This document shows, one piece after another, positions 62,640 through 64,000 of a stretch of 64,000 bases of DNA. Origin of the DNA: Acanthopleura granulata. Lineage: Eukaryota > Mollusca > Polyplacophora > Chitonida > Chitonidae. Made by a program: the position numbers and the translations under genes. The stretch is taken from positions 13,647,822 to 13,711,821 of the forward strand of contig JABBOT010000012.1 of the NCBI GenBank assembly GCA_016165875.1, written 5' to 3'. How positions within the stretch are numbered: the first letter of the stretch is position 1; each line of letters begins with the position of its first letter. The notes beneath the pieces were generated by a model, which saw only the letters and a list, made by a program, of their open reading frames with translations, was not told the DNA's origin and ran no database searches.

Positions 62640-63450
62640 TAATACCTCAGGGCATTAGAATGATCAGCTCGGTGGGTTTATATTGATGGACTGATACCAC
62701 TTGATTGTTGATCAAACCCTCTGGAGGCCAACTCTACAGCTTTTTCTACAAATCTGCCTTTATGCCGTAAACAGGAGCGTGAAGCGAAACGTGTGAAGTG
62801 GCAAGATCGAGCCAATTGTTGAGGATGAAGTGGCCACAAATTGCTGTTTGTGACCCTGGCAGGGCTGGCGTGCCACAGCAGTTTAGAGGCCTGGTGTATT
62901 TTAATTTCCTCTGTCCCAACTCATTTGCAGATTGTCATAACAGTTTAGGGGGAGAAAGTAGGGTTGTCATAAGTTAACCGATGACAGCACTGAAAAGGCC
63001 TGATCACAGATAACAAGAGGGAATCTTCCAAGTGACGCTAGACTAAATCCCCCTTCATTTCTCCTCATTGTCTTCACAATTGCCTTATCCCTACACAAAC
63101 TATCTACATAATCAAATTATTCTATTATGGCGAGAAAGCAAAAATAAATTACCGGCTTGTTTGGAAACTGGTTAATTCAATCAGCGTGGCAATATTGGGC
63201 ATTAGGGACAAGTGTCTTTTTTTCCTTCCATTAATGGAGTAAAATATAGTTAGATATGGGACAAAATTTAATAGAATTATCTGGCCAAGTTGGAGGAGTC
63301 TTGATTAAGCTGTGACAGGAGATTGGGGGCTGAGATGGCAAGGTTGAAATTGCATTAGACCATCCCCTCCTTTGATTAAGGGACACCTTCTAGTTCCGCT
63401 AAGGCTGGTCCGATAATTAGAGGCTATCCCCTTGTGTTGCATCTGTAAGG
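62640..63450. promoter_or_regulatory. Promoter-proximal conserved-looking block
   Basis: Repeat-free sequence leading into the TATA box at 63451. It contains several homeodomain-type and TGATTAAG-like motifs (TCTTGATTAAGCTGTGACAG near 63298, TTTGATTAAGGGACACC near 63371) and GATAATTAGAG. It is probably the enhancer and upstream promoter of the alternative first exon. Confidence 0.4.
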
Positions 63451-63456
63451 TATAAA
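63451..63456 (+). promoter_or_regulatory. TATA box of the proximal promoter
   Basis: TATAAA followed by CCAG and then a GC-rich stretch (GGGCCGCGGAGAGGCCGGCCGC) ending at 63481. Transcription would be expected to start about 25-32 nt downstream, near 63480-63488. The following 240 nt are GC-richer than the intron and end in the Kozak ATG at 63729. The dense block of conserved-looking sequence directly upstream supports a real promoter. No transcript evidence is available. Confidence 0.5.
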
Positions 63457-63728
63457 CCAGGGCCGCGGAGAGGCCGGCCGCTTGTGTCGTAGGAGCACCT
63501 CACCGAGCCTTAAGCCTCTCGCGGGTTAGCGTCACAATCAGTTTTGTTCTGGTTGTTGTATAAACGTACATCAGTTGATCCGATCTGAGCGAGTCTGTCG
63601 ACCAGTGATTAGACAAGGCGGCCGGCTGGCAACAGGGACAGTGGCGGGACCACGCGTGACCACTGGAGGAACACTGGACCAACACTTCCCTAACGCCCGC
63701 AGCTGTGAGCACAGCTCTTAGTGCCACC

Positions 63729-63787
63729 ATGTTCCCCATGTTTATGGCCTGTCACTCCCCAGTGGATTCGCGATTTCAGCATTCCTG
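63729..63787 (+). CDS. Alternative first coding exon (proximal promoter)
   Basis: An ATG in a near-ideal animal Kozak context (GTGCCACCATG) starts 19 codons, MFPMFMACHSPVDSRFQHS, plus two bases. A donor (TG|GTAGGT) follows at 63788. Read without splicing, the frame ends at once (Trp, then TAG across the donor), which fits a short spliced N-terminus or, alternatively, a tiny upstream ORF. The exon ends in phase 2, exactly like the exons at 24948 and 50395, so it can splice to the same downstream acceptor. A TATA box lies about 275 nt upstream, giving an estimated 5' UTR of about 250 nt. The peptide shares no clear similarity with the distal N-terminus and I do not recognise it. The shared exon must lie beyond the right edge. 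Confidence 0.58.
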
Positions 63788-64000
63788 GTAGGTTCCTTGT
63801 CTATGTCACGTAAATGTACTTATCTTCACTTATGTCTTGTATTCCATCAGATTTTCAGTGACTTAATTGTCACCACAATTTGTCTCAGTTAAAATCTTTA
63901 ATTGTGATGCTTGGTTACAGTAAGTAATTCAAAAAATTTTAATAACAATAAGTAAATTTTACACAGTAGGTTAAATGTTCATGATAGTTCTCAATACACT

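Larger units (their letters stand above)
50449..64000 (+). other. Second large intron, continuing past the right edge
   Basis: It begins GTAAGT at 50449 and no acceptor for the shared next exon is seen before 64000. The proximal promoter and its first exon lie within it. The left half (51.3-56.1 kb) carries several degenerate minisatellites and one SINE. The right half (56.4-63.45 kb) is repeat-poor, with long stretches that read like conserved non-coding DNA. Nothing notable was seen in 52.2-53.6, 56.85-57.6, 58.9-60.0 or 60.7-62.6 kb. Confidence 0.45.

Overview
This is an intron-rich, AT-rich animal nuclear sequence, not a microbial one. There are no long open reading frames, no operons and no ribosome binding sites. 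The dispersed repeats point to a lophotrochozoan, most likely a mollusc. Many copies belong to one tRNA-derived SINE type: a tRNA-like head with A and B boxes, a conserved central and 3' domain, and a tail ending near GGCGTAAAACACCAATCAAA plus AAATA repeats. I associate this type with the MetaSINE-like elements of molluscs and relatives. At least two other SINE-like families occur. Species and chromosome cannot be determined from the window. Layout: positions 1 to about 23 kb look like an intergenic, repeat-laden region. It holds SINE copies, several minisatellites (34-nt, about 60-nt, 56-nt and 29-nt units), a large inverted repeat at 4.7-5.07 kb, and an array of GGGTGT/ACACCC palindromes at 14.4 kb. 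Two short possible exons (12.4 and 23.2 kb) are weakly supported. From about 24.1 kb a GC-richer promoter and 5' UTR zone leads into the only gene I can support, on the + strand. A first coding exon (24948-25042) is followed by a 25.35-kb intron, then a 54-nt cassette exon (50395-50448), then a further intron of more than 13 kb. A second, TATA-containing promoter at about 63.45 kb drives an alternative first coding exon (63729-63787). All three exon ends are phase 2, so both promoters can feed the same downstream exon beyond the right edge. I do not recognise the protein. The architecture (alternative N-termini, giant introns, many conserved-looking non-coding blocks) is typical of a developmental regulator such as a transcription factor, but that is inference. 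The introns hold the most interesting material: several non-coding blocks that read like enhancers (27.8, 30.8, 46.9, 55.1, 56.4, 58.3, 60.0-60.6 and 62.6-63.45 kb), a tight cluster of CRE palindromes (37.5-37.6 kb), a TAATCC-rich degenerate repeat (41.5 kb), two convergent CTCF-like motifs (58.4 and 60.2 kb), a near-perfect 120-nt foldback (40.7 kb), a frameshifted THAP-domain fragment (48.5-48.6 kb, minus strand) and a group of minisatellites between 51.6 and 56.1 kb. No tRNA, rRNA, CRISPR array or intact mobile-element protein was found.
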